From Roseovarius sp. MMSF_3281 (GTDB taxonomy: Bacteria; Pseudomonadota; Alphaproteobacteria; Rhodobacterales; Rhodobacteraceae): a stretch of DNA of 64,000 nucleotides. The notes beneath the pieces are model-generated. The model worked only from the letters and a program-made list of their open reading frames with translations, was not told where the DNA came from and searched no databases. A program made the position numbers and the translations under genes. Shown in pieces: positions 9,753 to 20,000 of this stretch. The stretch lies in contig NZ_JASHIM010000002.1 of NCBI RefSeq assembly GCF_030733685.1, positions 1 through 64,000 of the forward strand. The letters are read 5' to 3'. The number at the start of each line of letters is the position of its first letter. Position 1 is the stretch's first letter.

Positions 9753-11279
9753 TTGACAGCTCAAAAACCGACCCCGGCACGCACAGATGCTACGGCTAAT
9801 GTGGAGGCCGAAGACTCTCGCGATCAATCATCTTCCAATCCCGATGAAACCTCCAAGGCCACTGCAGCCAATTCGGTCATGGCCGAGCGTAAGCGCTTGG
9901 CGGCCAAGATCGGGATGCTCAAGAACGAGAAACTTCGCAAGGAGTTGGAAGAGCTTGAAGCCGAAGCCGCCGCAGAGGCCAACACCGAAACAAAAGCTGC
10001 GGCCGACCATGGCCAGCAAGGCGCCGCTGCCGCCGGAGCAGCCGCCATGGGCAAAGACGCGTCCCCCAAAGGGCCTACGCCTGTCCCCGACGCGCGCCCC
10101 CGCAAACGCCATTGGCTTACCTTGGCCAGCTTCTTGGTTCTGGTGCTGCTGCCGACCCTCGTGACCGCTTGGTATCTTTGGAACCGCACACATGATCGGT
10201 ATGTCTCTTACACGGGATTTTCCGTCAGAACAGAAGAGGTCGGCTCGGCCTTGGAGCTTTTGGGCGGCGTGGCCGAACTTTCGGGCTCCTCTTCCTCGGA
10301 TACCGATATCCTTTACAAGTTTATCCAAAGTCAGGAACTGGTGCAGAAGATCGACGATCAGATCGACCTGCGCGCGATCTGGTCGCGCCCGGGCCGGACA
10401 TGGGCCAATGCTGATCACGACCCGGTTTTCGCGTACAATCCAACCGGGGCCTATTCCCGCATTCTGTCGCCGCCGGATGAACCTGCCGGGGGATCCATCG
10501 AGGATCTGACGGATCATTGGCGACGGATGGTCAATGTCTATTCCGACAGCGGTACAGGTCTGATCGACCTAGAGGTCGAGGCCTTCACCGCCCCTGAGGC
10601 ACAGGCCATCGCCCAGCTGATCTATGATGAAAGCTCGGCGATGATTAACCGCCTCTCGGCCATCGCGCGCGAAGACGCCACTCGCTATGCGCGCGAAGAA
10701 CTCGACCAAGCAGTAGAGCGGCTCAAAGTGGCGCGTTCTGCGTTGACGCGCTTCCGCAACCAATCTCAGATCGTCGATCCATCGGCCTCTATCCAGGGTC
10801 AGATGGGCATTCTGACATCCCTGCAACAACAACTGGCTGAAACGCTGATCGAACTCGATATTCTGGAAATGACGTCACGCCCGAATGACCCTCGTATCAC
10901 CCAAAACGAGCGGCGGGCCGAGGTGATTGAAAACCGAATTGAACAAGAGCGCCGCAAGCTCGGTATCGGTAGCAGCTCGGATACCGAGAACAACGGCGAT
11001 CCGAATGCATTTGCAAACCTCGTGGGTGAATACGAAAGCCTTGCGGTCGATCTGGAATTTGCCGAACAATCCTACACCGCCGCGCTTGCCGCCTATGACA
11101 GCGCATTGGCCGAAGCCCAGCGCCAAAGCCGCTATCTTGCCGCACATGTCAATCCGACGCTGGCGCAATCCCCCACGCGACCTGATCGGTTTTCCATTCT
11201 CGGGCTGACCGCGCTCTTTTCTTTCCTGACATGGGCCATTCTGGTTCTGGCCGCCTACGCACTTCGGGATAGACGATGA
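9753..11279 (+). CDS. Capsule export inner-membrane protein (KpsE/BexC-like)
   Basis: This protein of about 508 residues has an alanine- and glutamate-rich, probably coiled-coil N-terminus, a membrane segment around WLTLASFLVLVLLPTLVTAW, a large periplasmic part with long helices rich in Q, E and R, and a second membrane segment at the C-terminus. That is the layout of KpsE/CtrB/BexC, the polysaccharide co-polymerase proteins that link the ABC exporter to the outer membrane. Its end overlaps the ATPase start by four bases (ATGA). I prefer TTG 9753, six bases after GAGG; GTG 9690 in the same frame is an alternative. The N-terminal extension before the first membrane segment is long for this family. 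Confidence 0.8.
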   Translation: MTAQKPTPARTDATANVEAEDSRDQSSSNPDETSKATAANSVMAERKRLAAKIGMLKNEKLRKELEELEAEAAAEANTETKAAADHGQQGAAAAGAAAMGKDASPKGPTPVPDARPRKRHWLTLASFLVLVLLPTLVTAWYLWNRTHDRYVSYTGFSVRTEEVGSALELLGGVAELSGSSSSDTDILYKFIQSQELVQKIDDQIDLRAIWSRPGRTWANADHDPVFAYNPTGAYSRILSPPDEPAGGSIEDLTDHWRRMVNVYSDSGTGLIDLEVEAFTAPEAQAIAQLIYDESSAMINRLSAIAREDATRYAREELDQAVERLKVARSALTRFRNQSQIVDPSASIQGQMGILTSLQQQLAETLIELDILEMTSRPNDPRITQNERRAEVIENRIEQERRKLGIGSSSDTENNGDPNAFANLVGEYESLAVDLEFAEQSYTAALAAYDSALAEAQRQSRYLAAHVNPTLAQSPTRPDRFSILGLTALFSFLTWAILVLAAYALRDRR

Positions 11280-11950
11280 TCGTTCTTCGGAACCTTACGA
11301 AGATCTATGATTTCAACGACACCAGAAAGGTGGTGGCGAACAATATCAACGTGGTTTTTCCCACCGGGGTTTCGGTCGGCATTCTGGGCCGCAACGGGGC
11401 CGGGAAATCGACCTTGCTAAAGGTCATTGCCGGCATTTCGGCCCCCACATCGGGTGAAGTTCTAACCGATGGCAATATCTCGTTTCCTGTGGGGTTGGCC
11501 AGCTCCATGCACCCGGACATGACCGGCGCACAAAACACCCGCTTCGTAGCGCGGATTTATGGCGCTGAAACCGATTTGATGGCGCGTTTCGTCGCAAATT
11601 TCGCCGAGTTGGGGGATCACTTTCACCTCCCCGTTCGAACCTATTCATCGGGCATGAGATCGCGGCTCACCTTTGGCATCAACATGGCGCTACAGTTCGA
11701 CACATACCTGATCGACGAAGTCACCGCCGCAGGCGACGCTTTGTTCAAAGACAAAAGTAGCATCGTCTTCAAGCAACGGATGCAAAATTCCGGCGCTCTT
11801 TTTGTCAGCCATTCCATGGGTCTTATGCGTGATTTTTGCGAGGCCGGGGCCGTTCTTGAGGGTGGCGAATTGACCTACTACGACGATATCAATGACGCCA
11901 TCGCACACCACGAACAAAATATGCGCCTCCTTCGCCAGCAACGCGCCTGA
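11276..11950 (+). CDS. Polysaccharide export ABC transporter ATPase (KpsT-like)
   Basis: This 224-residue ATPase has Walker A GRNGAGKST (residues about 39-47), signature YSSGMRSRLTFG, Walker B YLIDEV and the switch region LFVSHS. The short length and degenerate signature match KpsT/CtrD capsule exporters. It should energise the permease encoded at 2602-3423, with the KpsE-like protein next door as the periplasmic adaptor. It overlaps that gene by four bases. Confidence 0.88.
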   Translation: MIVLRNLTKIYDFNDTRKVVANNINVVFPTGVSVGILGRNGAGKSTLLKVIAGISAPTSGEVLTDGNISFPVGLASSMHPDMTGAQNTRFVARIYGAETDLMARFVANFAELGDHFHLPVRTYSSGMRSRLTFGINMALQFDTYLIDEVTAAGDALFKDKSSIVFKQRMQNSGALFVSHSMGLMRDFCEAGAVLEGGELTYYDDINDAIAHHEQNMRLLRQQRA

Positions 11951-11961
11951 AAGGTTTGAAT

Positions 11962-12897
11962 ATGCTCTCTCGTCTGCGTCGCGCCGCGCCCGCTCCGACC
12001 TTTCCAGAAACGCCATTTCCCAAGGATGCGCAGATGTTCTTTTGCATCGGGGCGCAGAAAGCCGGCACCACATGGCTCTATGAGTACCTTTCGCAATCTG
12101 AAAATGTTCACTTTTGCGCCAACAAGGAATTGCATTACTTCAATGTCCGCGCAGGCTACGCCCAAGAGGCGCTTAAGCTTCGCATAGATATTGTGAAGAA
12201 AATTTCCGAGCGTATGGACCCCTCCAACGGAAGCCTGCCCCCCAATCAAATCGCCCGCCTCCAAGAAGCCCTGGATCTTCTTCGTATCTATTCCGGCAAG
12301 GGCAAGGGGCCTAACCGGCACAAACCATATTTGGACTACTTGCTAAAGGGCCGGGCCAATCAGCCCGTCGTCGCGGACATTACCCCCGGCTATGCCGTCA
12401 TGAATCGTGAAGGCTTTGCAGATATGGCAAGCGTAGGGAAGGCACGTTTCATGTTCATCATGCGCGACCCGGTCAGCCGAATGTGGTCACAGATCCGCAT
12501 GGCGGTTAAGGTTCAAAACCGCGATGAAACCGATCGCGAGAAACTTGCAAGCGCCTGTCAGGAACGCGCCGATATGCTGATGAACAGCGGGCGCCTCAAG
12601 AACATCGAACGTGCCGATTATGCGCGAACGATCACTGAGCTTGAGGCCGCCGTACCCCCGGATCGCATCAAGTATATCTTCTACGAAAACCTGTTTGGCG
12701 GTGGCGCACCACAAGAAATTCTGGATTTTCTCGAGATTCCGGAAATCCCCTTCAATGCCTCGAAACGCGTAAACGAGGGGATGAACCTGCCGATCCCGGA
12801 TGAAACAGCCGACAAGTTTCGCGCCGCCTTTGACAAGCAGTATAAATTCATGCGTGAACGCTTCGGCGATACGCTGCCTGCCGGGTGGCGGACATAG
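11962..12897 (+). CDS. Sulfotransferase domain protein
   Basis: This 311-residue protein has the PAPS-binding loop GAQKAGTTWLYEYL near residue 30, the segment KELHYFNV, and the 3'-phosphate motif FIMRDPVSRMWSQ near residue 167. It is a canonical bacterial sulfotransferase. It lies directly downstream of the export ATPase and is probably co-transcribed with it. I chose ATG 11962, seven bases after AAAGG; TTG 11956 is less likely. The C-terminal half of the fusion gene at 27144 resembles it (KAGTTWLHQQL, KEIHYF). Confidence 0.85.
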   Translation: MLSRLRRAAPAPTFPETPFPKDAQMFFCIGAQKAGTTWLYEYLSQSENVHFCANKELHYFNVRAGYAQEALKLRIDIVKKISERMDPSNGSLPPNQIARLQEALDLLRIYSGKGKGPNRHKPYLDYLLKGRANQPVVADITPGYAVMNREGFADMASVGKARFMFIMRDPVSRMWSQIRMAVKVQNRDETDREKLASACQERADMLMNSGRLKNIERADYARTITELEAAVPPDRIKYIFYENLFGGGAPQEILDFLEIPEIPFNASKRVNEGMNLPIPDETADKFRAAFDKQYKFMRERFGDTLPAGWRT

Positions 12898-12910
12898 GCC
12901 GAACCCAATA

Positions 12911-14539
12911 TTACGCCGGTTGGGTGAGGTCTTCGAAAACTTCGAAGAGACGTTTACCTATAAATTCTTCATTTCCATGTCGAATAACGGTAGCTATTTG
13001 TTGTTCTTGTACTTCCTTCGCTTTTTCAGGGTAAATCGCAAAATCTTCGAGCATTGACAGGAATTCCTCCTGCCCATCATAGAGGGTGTCTGGGCTTACA
13101 CTGTTTGCGGCATCAGTTGCCACCTCAATCAATGCGATGCATCCGCTTGTAATGGATGAAACGGTTCCCATACCCCCACCGGACGTTCCCGGCAATTGGA
13201 GAAACATATCGCAGTGTTCGTAAAGCGCGGGCAAATCGTCATCGAAGGGGCGAATAACAAGGCCGCCTTCCTCATAATAGGCCCGCACGACAGGGGACGC
13301 GTTCAAGATCGCCTCCGGTGTCTTCACGCCGACCATGATCCAACCGATCTTATGAGCGCGCAGAGTGCCGATAAGTCGATCTAGAAAAGCATGGTCATAT
13401 GTGCTGAACGCCTCTTCAATCCTCGCGTTGCTTAGAACGGTGACCGCAATACGGCCTTTGAATTCACCCTCGACACCCTCCAAGGCTATGTCACGAGCAC
13501 GAGGCGCTTGCAGTTTCAAAGTTTTGATTGGAATGGGAAAAAACTCGAGTGTTCTTCCATGACTATCAGTAGTCCCGGCGCGAGGTCGCCCTTGCGGCAA
13601 TACTCGTGACGCAAAAGGCGATGTTCGGTTACCAGAGGCAAATTGGATCTCAACAACCGGCGAAACCTGAGCGACTCTGCTTCGAAGAAAAAGATTCTCA
13701 AAAACACCCAAGAAGAAAAAACAAACACTTGTTTCGTTGGCTAGTGCCTCGATAAGCGCGTCTTTTTCGGATGGCGCCGACACGAAACATATTTCAACTT
13801 TATCGCTGCCTTCGCCAATTCTGTCTTTTAGGTATTCTTTGGCTACATTCTCATAGCCTCTTTGGGATGCATTGAAGAAGGCACAGTCAGGATTCCGCTC
13901 GTTGGTGAAAACGATACGGACGTGGTCAAACGTCGTTGAAGCAGCAAGAGCATAAGAGGCGACTTGCGAAATATGCGAGGCATTAGAGCGAACAGGCACC
14001 CGATTAAGGAAAAACGTCGCCGTTCGCTTGGGGCCCGTCGGTCTTTCGGAAAGACTTTTTATTTCCTCGGTCTCAAAACTGGTGAAGACGGCCTCCCTTA
14101 CGGAACCGACGTACTCGCGTTTGAATTTGATCGCCAAAGGATAAAGGATTGGCAAATCAGTCGCGTTATATTGACTCTTCGATGCATCGGCTAAAGCTTT
14201 CTGGAAAGCTGCTGTATCGCTGAAGTCACAAAGCCAATCCCAAATCAGGAGTGCAACACAAAGCCTCCATGGATTTTCAATATGCTTTATAAGTGTTTTC
14301 TTTGCCCGGAGAAGAAGCTGTTGCTCATCGCGACTGATATCATCGCGCGCAAGGACAAGCTTGCGCATTAGAAGACCCAGAAAAGCCTCTTCTTTTTCAC
14401 AGACGAAAATGAATGCCCAAACGAACTCGTGCTCTGGCGACAAGTCGAGGAACCTTCCACGGTTCTCGATAACATAAGCCGCGAATTTTTCATGGCGCAA
14501 ATCACTTTGACCCAAGCAATCCGTTAAACTAGGCAGCAT
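12911..14539 (-). CDS. Glycosyltransferase-like protein of unknown specificity
   Basis: I do not recognise this 542-residue protein with certainty. The N-terminal half is helical. The second half reads like a GT-B fold: a Rossmann-type segment GRIAVTVLSNARIEEAF, then IGWIMVGVKTPEAI, and near the C-terminus LPALYEHCDMFLQLPGTSGGGMG, which resembles the donor-binding region of GT-B enzymes. It has no membrane segment. The start is ATG 14539, five bases after a strong GGAGG. Base composition is more AT-rich than the rml and housekeeping genes, as is the next gene, which hints at acquisition as a block. Confidence 0.55.
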   Translation of the reverse strand: MLPSLTDCLGQSDLRHEKFAAYVIENRGRFLDLSPEHEFVWAFIFVCEKEEAFLGLLMRKLVLARDDISRDEQQLLLRAKKTLIKHIENPWRLCVALLIWDWLCDFSDTAAFQKALADASKSQYNATDLPILYPLAIKFKREYVGSVREAVFTSFETEEIKSLSERPTGPKRTATFFLNRVPVRSNASHISQVASYALAASTTFDHVRIVFTNERNPDCAFFNASQRGYENVAKEYLKDRIGEGSDKVEICFVSAPSEKDALIEALANETSVCFFFLGVFENLFLRSRVAQVSPVVEIQFASGNRTSPFASRVLPQGRPRAGTTDSHGRTLEFFPIPIKTLKLQAPRARDIALEGVEGEFKGRIAVTVLSNARIEEAFSTYDHAFLDRLIGTLRAHKIGWIMVGVKTPEAILNASPVVRAYYEEGGLVIRPFDDDLPALYEHCDMFLQLPGTSGGGMGTVSSITSGCIALIEVATDAANSVSPDTLYDGQEEFLSMLEDFAIYPEKAKEVQEQQIATVIRHGNEEFIGKRLFEVFEDLTQPA

Positions 14540-14574
14540 CCAAGCCTCCAGAACGAATGCCATCTGTCATGACA

Positions 14575-15417
14575 TTATGAATTTTGTTTAATTTCATTCC
14601 AAACACTTGATAAATTACCAAGCTCCGGAAACGAGCTAAAGAAATCCTCAACGGCATTTCGGAATTCGGGGTCTCGGAAAATTGCCAAAAAGTCCTCATC
14701 ATCGAGATAAAGCTCGTATCTGGACTCCAAGTCTTCAATCGAAGGTGCTGCTTGGTCTACGTGATATCCTTCAAAAGAGCTTCCACCACCCCATTGCGTC
14801 ATTTTGAGATTTCTGTGAGGCACGGCAAGGCCGAGCTTCTCAAAGATCTGAGTACGATATTCATCGTCACGCCACCACAGGTTGGCGACGATGCCTATTC
14901 CAGCGTCCTGAGACTTTACTTGCTGCCAGTGATCAACCCAAACCTCGGTTGCGGCCTTTAACTTTTCGTTTTCTTCTATTTTCATAGAACTTGCATCACC
15001 CGTTCGAGCAGCATTTTTCTTTGCCCGATTAAAGTGGCTGGCAAGGTTGTTGATAGGGTCTCTTAGCCAAGTCACATAGAAACGAGAGGCGCTTTTACCA
15101 GCCGACTTTTTCGTCTTTTCGTCGTGAAATATGTCCAGTGCCTTATCAGTCAAAAGCATCTCGACACTGTAAACCAAGAGTTCTTTTGGTGTCAGGTTAC
15201 CCGTGATTTCATCATCCAGATTCAAATTTAGATCATTGATGAACCTTTTTTCAGGATTGCTTTGAATAAACTTCCTGCGGAACAAAGAGGAATCTGAAAT
15301 ACAATTCAAAAAACAGTGACGATCTGTGGAGCCGAGCAACTCCATAATAAATGCATGATGCGCGCTTCGCTGCATTGAATTTACCATAATCTCTCGTTTG
15401 TTGATGCAATCAGACAA
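14575..15417 (-). CDS. Sulfotransferase-like P-loop protein
   Basis: This 280-residue protein has an altered phosphosulfate loop, NSMQRSAHHAFIMELL (residues about 13-28), and a clear 3'-phosphate motif TWLRDPINNLASHF near residue 119. The loop lacks the usual GT(T/S) and has an RSxHH form, so the enzyme is divergent. The start appears to be TTG 15417 after GAGGAAAG; ATG 15387 is an alternative but would remove the first strand of the fold. It is distinctly AT-rich. It runs with the two sulfotransferases upstream and the GT-like gene downstream. Confidence 0.65.
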   Translation of the reverse strand: MSDCINKREIMVNSMQRSAHHAFIMELLGSTDRHCFLNCISDSSLFRRKFIQSNPEKRFINDLNLNLDDEITGNLTPKELLVYSVEMLLTDKALDIFHDEKTKKSAGKSASRFYVTWLRDPINNLASHFNRAKKNAARTGDASSMKIEENEKLKAATEVWVDHWQQVKSQDAGIGIVANLWWRDDEYRTQIFEKLGLAVPHRNLKMTQWGGGSSFEGYHVDQAAPSIEDLESRYELYLDDEDFLAIFRDPEFRNAVEDFFSSFPELGNLSSVWNEIKQNS

Positions 15418-15451
15418 TAATCTTTCCTCTTCGGTCTTTGGAAATCCAGAA

Positions 15452-16084
15452 CTAGGCCTGCGGCGGCTTCTTGTATTGTCCCGGTGTCATGAATTCGAGA
15501 ATGGCCGAGATATCCTGCGGCATCTGGACCTCAAGAAATGCGGCCAATTCCTGCAGAAAGGCTTCGGGGCGGCTGGCTGCGCGTTCGTACGACACCAAAA
15601 GCGTTGGGCAACAAAGCCTTTCGACCATCGCCATGTTGCGCGCTTCCATCTTGATACGTTTGCGCACAACATCCATCGGGTCATGCTCTCCCCGCTTCAA
15701 GGTGCGCAGGCACGCTGGCACTGGATCGCGCAGCACGACAACAAGGTGAAGATTGCGCAAATCATCGGCAATTTTTTCAAGGTAACGCTCGGCGCGTGGA
15801 TACTTCCAGCCCCAGTGGTCAAACTTCTGATTCCGTTCGGCGATGGCCTCGGGAAGGGTCTGCAAAAACTCGTCCAACCCCTCTGAACGACCATCGGGGT
15901 TAAAGGATCGGTCCTCGATATTGACCGGCAGGTCGTCACCCATAGGCACGCCCAGGCCGACCATTGCGCCGGCCACCATGCTTGTCCCGCCTCTGGGGGT
16001 TCCGATACACACCGTCGTACGGTGATGACTGTTCTCGACATCCTGATAGATATCTGGGTTAAGGATGAGACTGGTTTCTCGCAT
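15452..16084 (-). CDS. Sulfotransferase family protein
   Basis: This 210-residue protein has the loop CIGTPRGGTSMVAGAM (residues about 27-42) and the 3'-phosphate motif VVLRDPVPACLRTL near residue 119. It is short for the family but holds both PAPS-binding signatures. Segment WGWKYPRAERYL may line the acceptor site. It is the second of a row of three minus-strand sulfotransferase-family genes. Confidence 0.75.
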   Translation of the reverse strand: MRETSLILNPDIYQDVENSHHRTTVCIGTPRGGTSMVAGAMVGLGVPMGDDLPVNIEDRSFNPDGRSEGLDEFLQTLPEAIAERNQKFDHWGWKYPRAERYLEKIADDLRNLHLVVVLRDPVPACLRTLKRGEHDPMDVVRKRIKMEARNMAMVERLCCPTLLVSYERAASRPEAFLQELAAFLEVQMPQDISAILEFMTPGQYKKPPQA

Positions 16085-16114
16085 TCTGCCAAGCCTTATA
16101 AAAAATCTTTTCGG

Positions 16115-16873
16115 TCAATCGTAAAACCACGCATCAAGATGCGCAAAATCCTCGCGAATTTTGCTTTGCGCGTCCTTGGAAAGTATCCTTTTGTACTCAA
16201 ACGCTATGTCCGCCGAAACGGTGTGATTTTTGACATTTTCGTATCGCAGCGTTTCGATGATGGAATACTCAAGCCGAAATGCCTGGCCGACGTGGGCAAA
16301 CATCCGCTCCATCGTTGCGCGCGCGTTCATGGCCAGGTCTTCAAGGCCAATTATTGCGACCCTCGGGTCATCCTTGTGTTCCACGTATTGCGCATAGCAA
16401 TTGCTCGCATAGCGCAATTTACCCTTTACGTATTGCTCATACCATCCGGCAAAATCATCGGTCTTGGCGCGCTTGAAATCTGAACACACGATGGCGCGGG
16501 GATCCTTGTAACTTATAATCACCGGGGCGTCGCAACGCTCAAGCACACGGGACAATTGCGCAAGGTATCTTGGGGTTTTATCGAAAAACTCCGCTGTCCC
16601 CTCTTCGAGAACCGTACTTGCCTTGAACAGCTTTTCATAGAACTGATCAAAGCTTTTTGACGAACAACAGTCCGCGAACTGGTCCTCGGTGATGCCCCAA
16701 CCCCCCAGCATGTTATCTGCAAAAGGCTGGTAGTCTTGAAACGCCTCGGGGCTTTCACACAACAACACGCCGCATTCAAAACCAGAGTCCAAATTCGGGA
16801 TTTGTCGAAAAAGATCCGAGATCAAGGTGGTTCCCGTGTGTTCAAGTCCACAGACTAGGAAATTTGGGCGCAT
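16115..16873 (-). CDS. Sulfotransferase family protein
   Basis: This 252-residue protein begins almost at once with the P-loop CGLEHTGTTLISDLF (residues 8-22). It has a 3'-phosphate motif with lysine in place of arginine, SYKDPRAIVCSDF, near residue 123. Segment FDKTPRYLAQL matches the conserved (D/E)KTPRY of bacterial sulfotransferases. It heads a leftward operon of four genes ending with the GT-like protein, and is divergent from the large glycosyltransferase at 17025, with 151 bases between for both promoters. Confidence 0.8.
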   Translation of the reverse strand: MRPNFLVCGLEHTGTTLISDLFRQIPNLDSGFECGVLLCESPEAFQDYQPFADNMLGGWGITEDQFADCCSSKSFDQFYEKLFKASTVLEEGTAEFFDKTPRYLAQLSRVLERCDAPVIISYKDPRAIVCSDFKRAKTDDFAGWYEQYVKGKLRYASNCYAQYVEHKDDPRVAIIGLEDLAMNARATMERMFAHVGQAFRLEYSIIETLRYENVKNHTVSADIAFEYKRILSKDAQSKIREDFAHLDAWFYD

Positions 16874-17024
16874 TTTCCGGTCCTATTCCTCTTTTTCGAC
16901 CTTTGCCTCTCTAAACTTTTCACTCACAATTCACCAGCCGCTTTTTTCATCCCCGATCTATTGCTTCGTTGAAAATCCACCCCTGATCATCTATCCGCTG
17001 ACTTGAAACTCAACATGGTGTCTC

Positions 17025-20000
17025 ATGGCAATTTCCGAAAAGAATAATCCTTCAAAAACCCATTCAAACACGCGCAACAAAAAGCAAAACGACGGCCTGA
17101 CCACTCGGTCAGGCGACCTCCCCGCCGGATTTGACAGCGACGTCTATTTACAGATCAACAAGGATGTGGCGGACGCGGGCATCACCGATGGCGCGCAGCA
17201 TTATCTTGAGTACGGTCGATCCGAGCTTCGTACCCTCTTACCCGAAAACACAGGGCTCAAGCACCCTGAAAGCCGCATGCTCTCGTCAAATCAACGCACC
17301 CGTTGGATTGAAGAACTGGCCGAGATGTCCGAACAGACACCGTTGGATGAGATCGTCGAAAATCATCCGCGCGCGGCGTGGCTTTGGTCGGGCTTCACAT
17401 TAAGCGGTTATTTGTCGGAACACGGTGATATTGCCGCCGCCATCGAAGACCCGCTTTTTGCGGCGTTTCACTTTCTCGAAATAGGCTTGGAAGAAGCGCG
17501 CAAAGCACACTCGGATGACTGGGATGCAGAATACATAGAAAAGCGTTACGGGCTTTCCTTCGATCCGGATGGCACAGAGGTGGTACAGGTTCTGTCTGGT
17601 CTTTTGGCGCAGGGTCATGATCCTTTGGAGATCGCCCTGACCGAAGCGCAACAATGGGAACTTTCCGGTCTATACGGCACCGAGCTGTGCAAGATGTTCG
17701 ACCATGAACACTATCACGCCATGGCAAACCATGATGGAATGCCCCCGGCAGATTTTGATCGGCCAACATGTATCGCGCATTTCATAAATCACGGCATCGC
17801 GGCGACGCGCTCGATCAATCCAGAAGCTGAATTCGACGCAACATTCTACAGCAATGAGATCGACGACACTCTTCTCACGTCACTCCTGCAGGATCACTCC
17901 GAAGAAGAGCTTGAGAATTTCCAAAACGGCGACACGTCAGAACAGATAAAATCCAAACTGTATCGCCACTGGCTGTCGCGGGGCCTGCGCCTGGGGCTGA
18001 CCCCGAATCTCAAAGCATGGGCCAAGAAGTACCATGCTATCGACGTTCCGTCGGAAATTATTGATCAGCTGCCTCTGTATCGCGTCGCCGCTAAATTGCC
18101 GTCCGAGGCAACACAACGTGAGGTGCTGGATCAACTGTTGCTCGATCCGCGTGCTGGTTTAGCCGCAATTGATATCACCCCGGACGCCGCTGCGGAATTC
18201 ACTGTGGCAATGGCAGACCGGTTTGCTATCACGGACAGGCAAGATCAAGCCGAATGGCTTTATTGGCAAATTCTAAATCAAGCTCAGAACAACAACCGCG
18301 CCAAGCGACATTTGTCTGATTTGTTGCAACGCAAGGGTCGTTCCGACATTGCTCAAATCTTGCGAAAACAAGTGCCGCAATCGCAAGACTCTGGCTGGAA
18401 CACATTGGCGCTGGCAGAATTGGAGTTGGATAACAATCGGGTGCATGAAGCTGCAAACCGGCTTTTTGATTTCCCAGTTGAATTTCTAAAAGACATCTCC
18501 ATCGCAAAAAAGAAGTCCGAGCTTTCCAATAGGCTGTTCCACACAATCTGGGGCAATCTTAATGGATACCTTGATCTGTTCGGTATCAGCGAAACCCAAA
18601 ACATCATTCGCAAAGCTTTGTCTGCCTGCACGCCCGAGTTTTCATCAACCGAACGCTCGCATGTCATCAAGCGCGTTGCCCTTATCGGAAACGAAGACCT
18701 GTATCAGTGCAAATTATACCGCGTTGACCAGAAAGCCGATCAGCTAAGCGCAGCCGGCTATGATGTGACAATTATCTCGCCCAGTCATGGGCTGGCCGAA
18801 TTCAAACGTGATCTTTCCAATTTCGATGCGGCAATTTTCTTCCGCGTACCGGCATTCCCGCCGATAATCGACGCCATTATCAGCGCCAATCAAAACGGTG
18901 TTACGACTTTCTACGAAATCGACGATGTCGTCTTTGACACCGAACACTTTCCGCCAAGTTTCGAAAGTTATGCCGGCACGATTGATAAGCAGCACTATGC
19001 CCAAATGGCATGTGGTGTCCCCCTCTTCGAACACGCGATGGGCCTGTGCGACTACGGTATCGCATCAACCGCGACCATCTCGGAATTAATGAAAGAAAAG
19101 GTGCGCACCGGAAAGGTGATTGAGCACCATAACGCCCTGGGCAAACTCCACATGACCGCAATCCGCGAGAACGCAGGATCGCGGACAGAACCCGGCGAAG
19201 ATCGCCCTCTCGTTATCTTTTATGGTTCCGGAACCAAAGCGCACAAAGAAGATTTTCATGACATCCTCGAACCTGCCTTGGCGGAAATAGTCAAAAGGTA
19301 CCCCGGAAAGGTCGAAATCCGCTTGGTCGGGTACTTCGGCACTTTCAAGCATTTGGACATGGAATCTGATCCTGTCACGATCATCGAGCCGGTTTGGGAC
19401 TTCGAAGATTTCTGCGCAATGGTCGCCAAAGCCGATATCAATCTGTCGGTTCTCACGGACTCTCTGCTCACAGATGCGAAATCTGAAATCAAATGGATGG
19501 AAGCGGGCATGTTCGGCACGCCCTCGGTGGTCAGCGCTACGGCAACTCACCGCGAAACCATAGAAGATCGCGTAACCGGCTTCCTGTGCCGCACAACCCA
19601 AGATTTTACGAATGCGCTGGATATGCTCGTTAGTGACGCGGGCCTCAGAAAACAGATCGGCGAAGCGGCCCGCGAGGTTATCCTTTCGCGGTATTCGATT
19701 GAATCCATGGGCCAGAACCTTCGTGACGCGTTTCACGATATCAGGCCCGGCCAATCCGACACGACCCGCGTCTTGGTTGTCAACGTGTTCTACCCACCCC
19801 AGGCAATTGGCGGGGCGACGCGTGTTGTGCACGACAACGTCAAACTCATACACGAAAACTACAAGGATCGTTTTGAGGTTGAAGTGGTCTGCACCTTGGA
19901 AGGCGGGCACACACCCCTGGACGTCACGACATATGGCCATGAGGGGGTGCGCGTCCACGCGATCACCGCGCCAAGTATGGAAAACGGCGACATGACAGCC

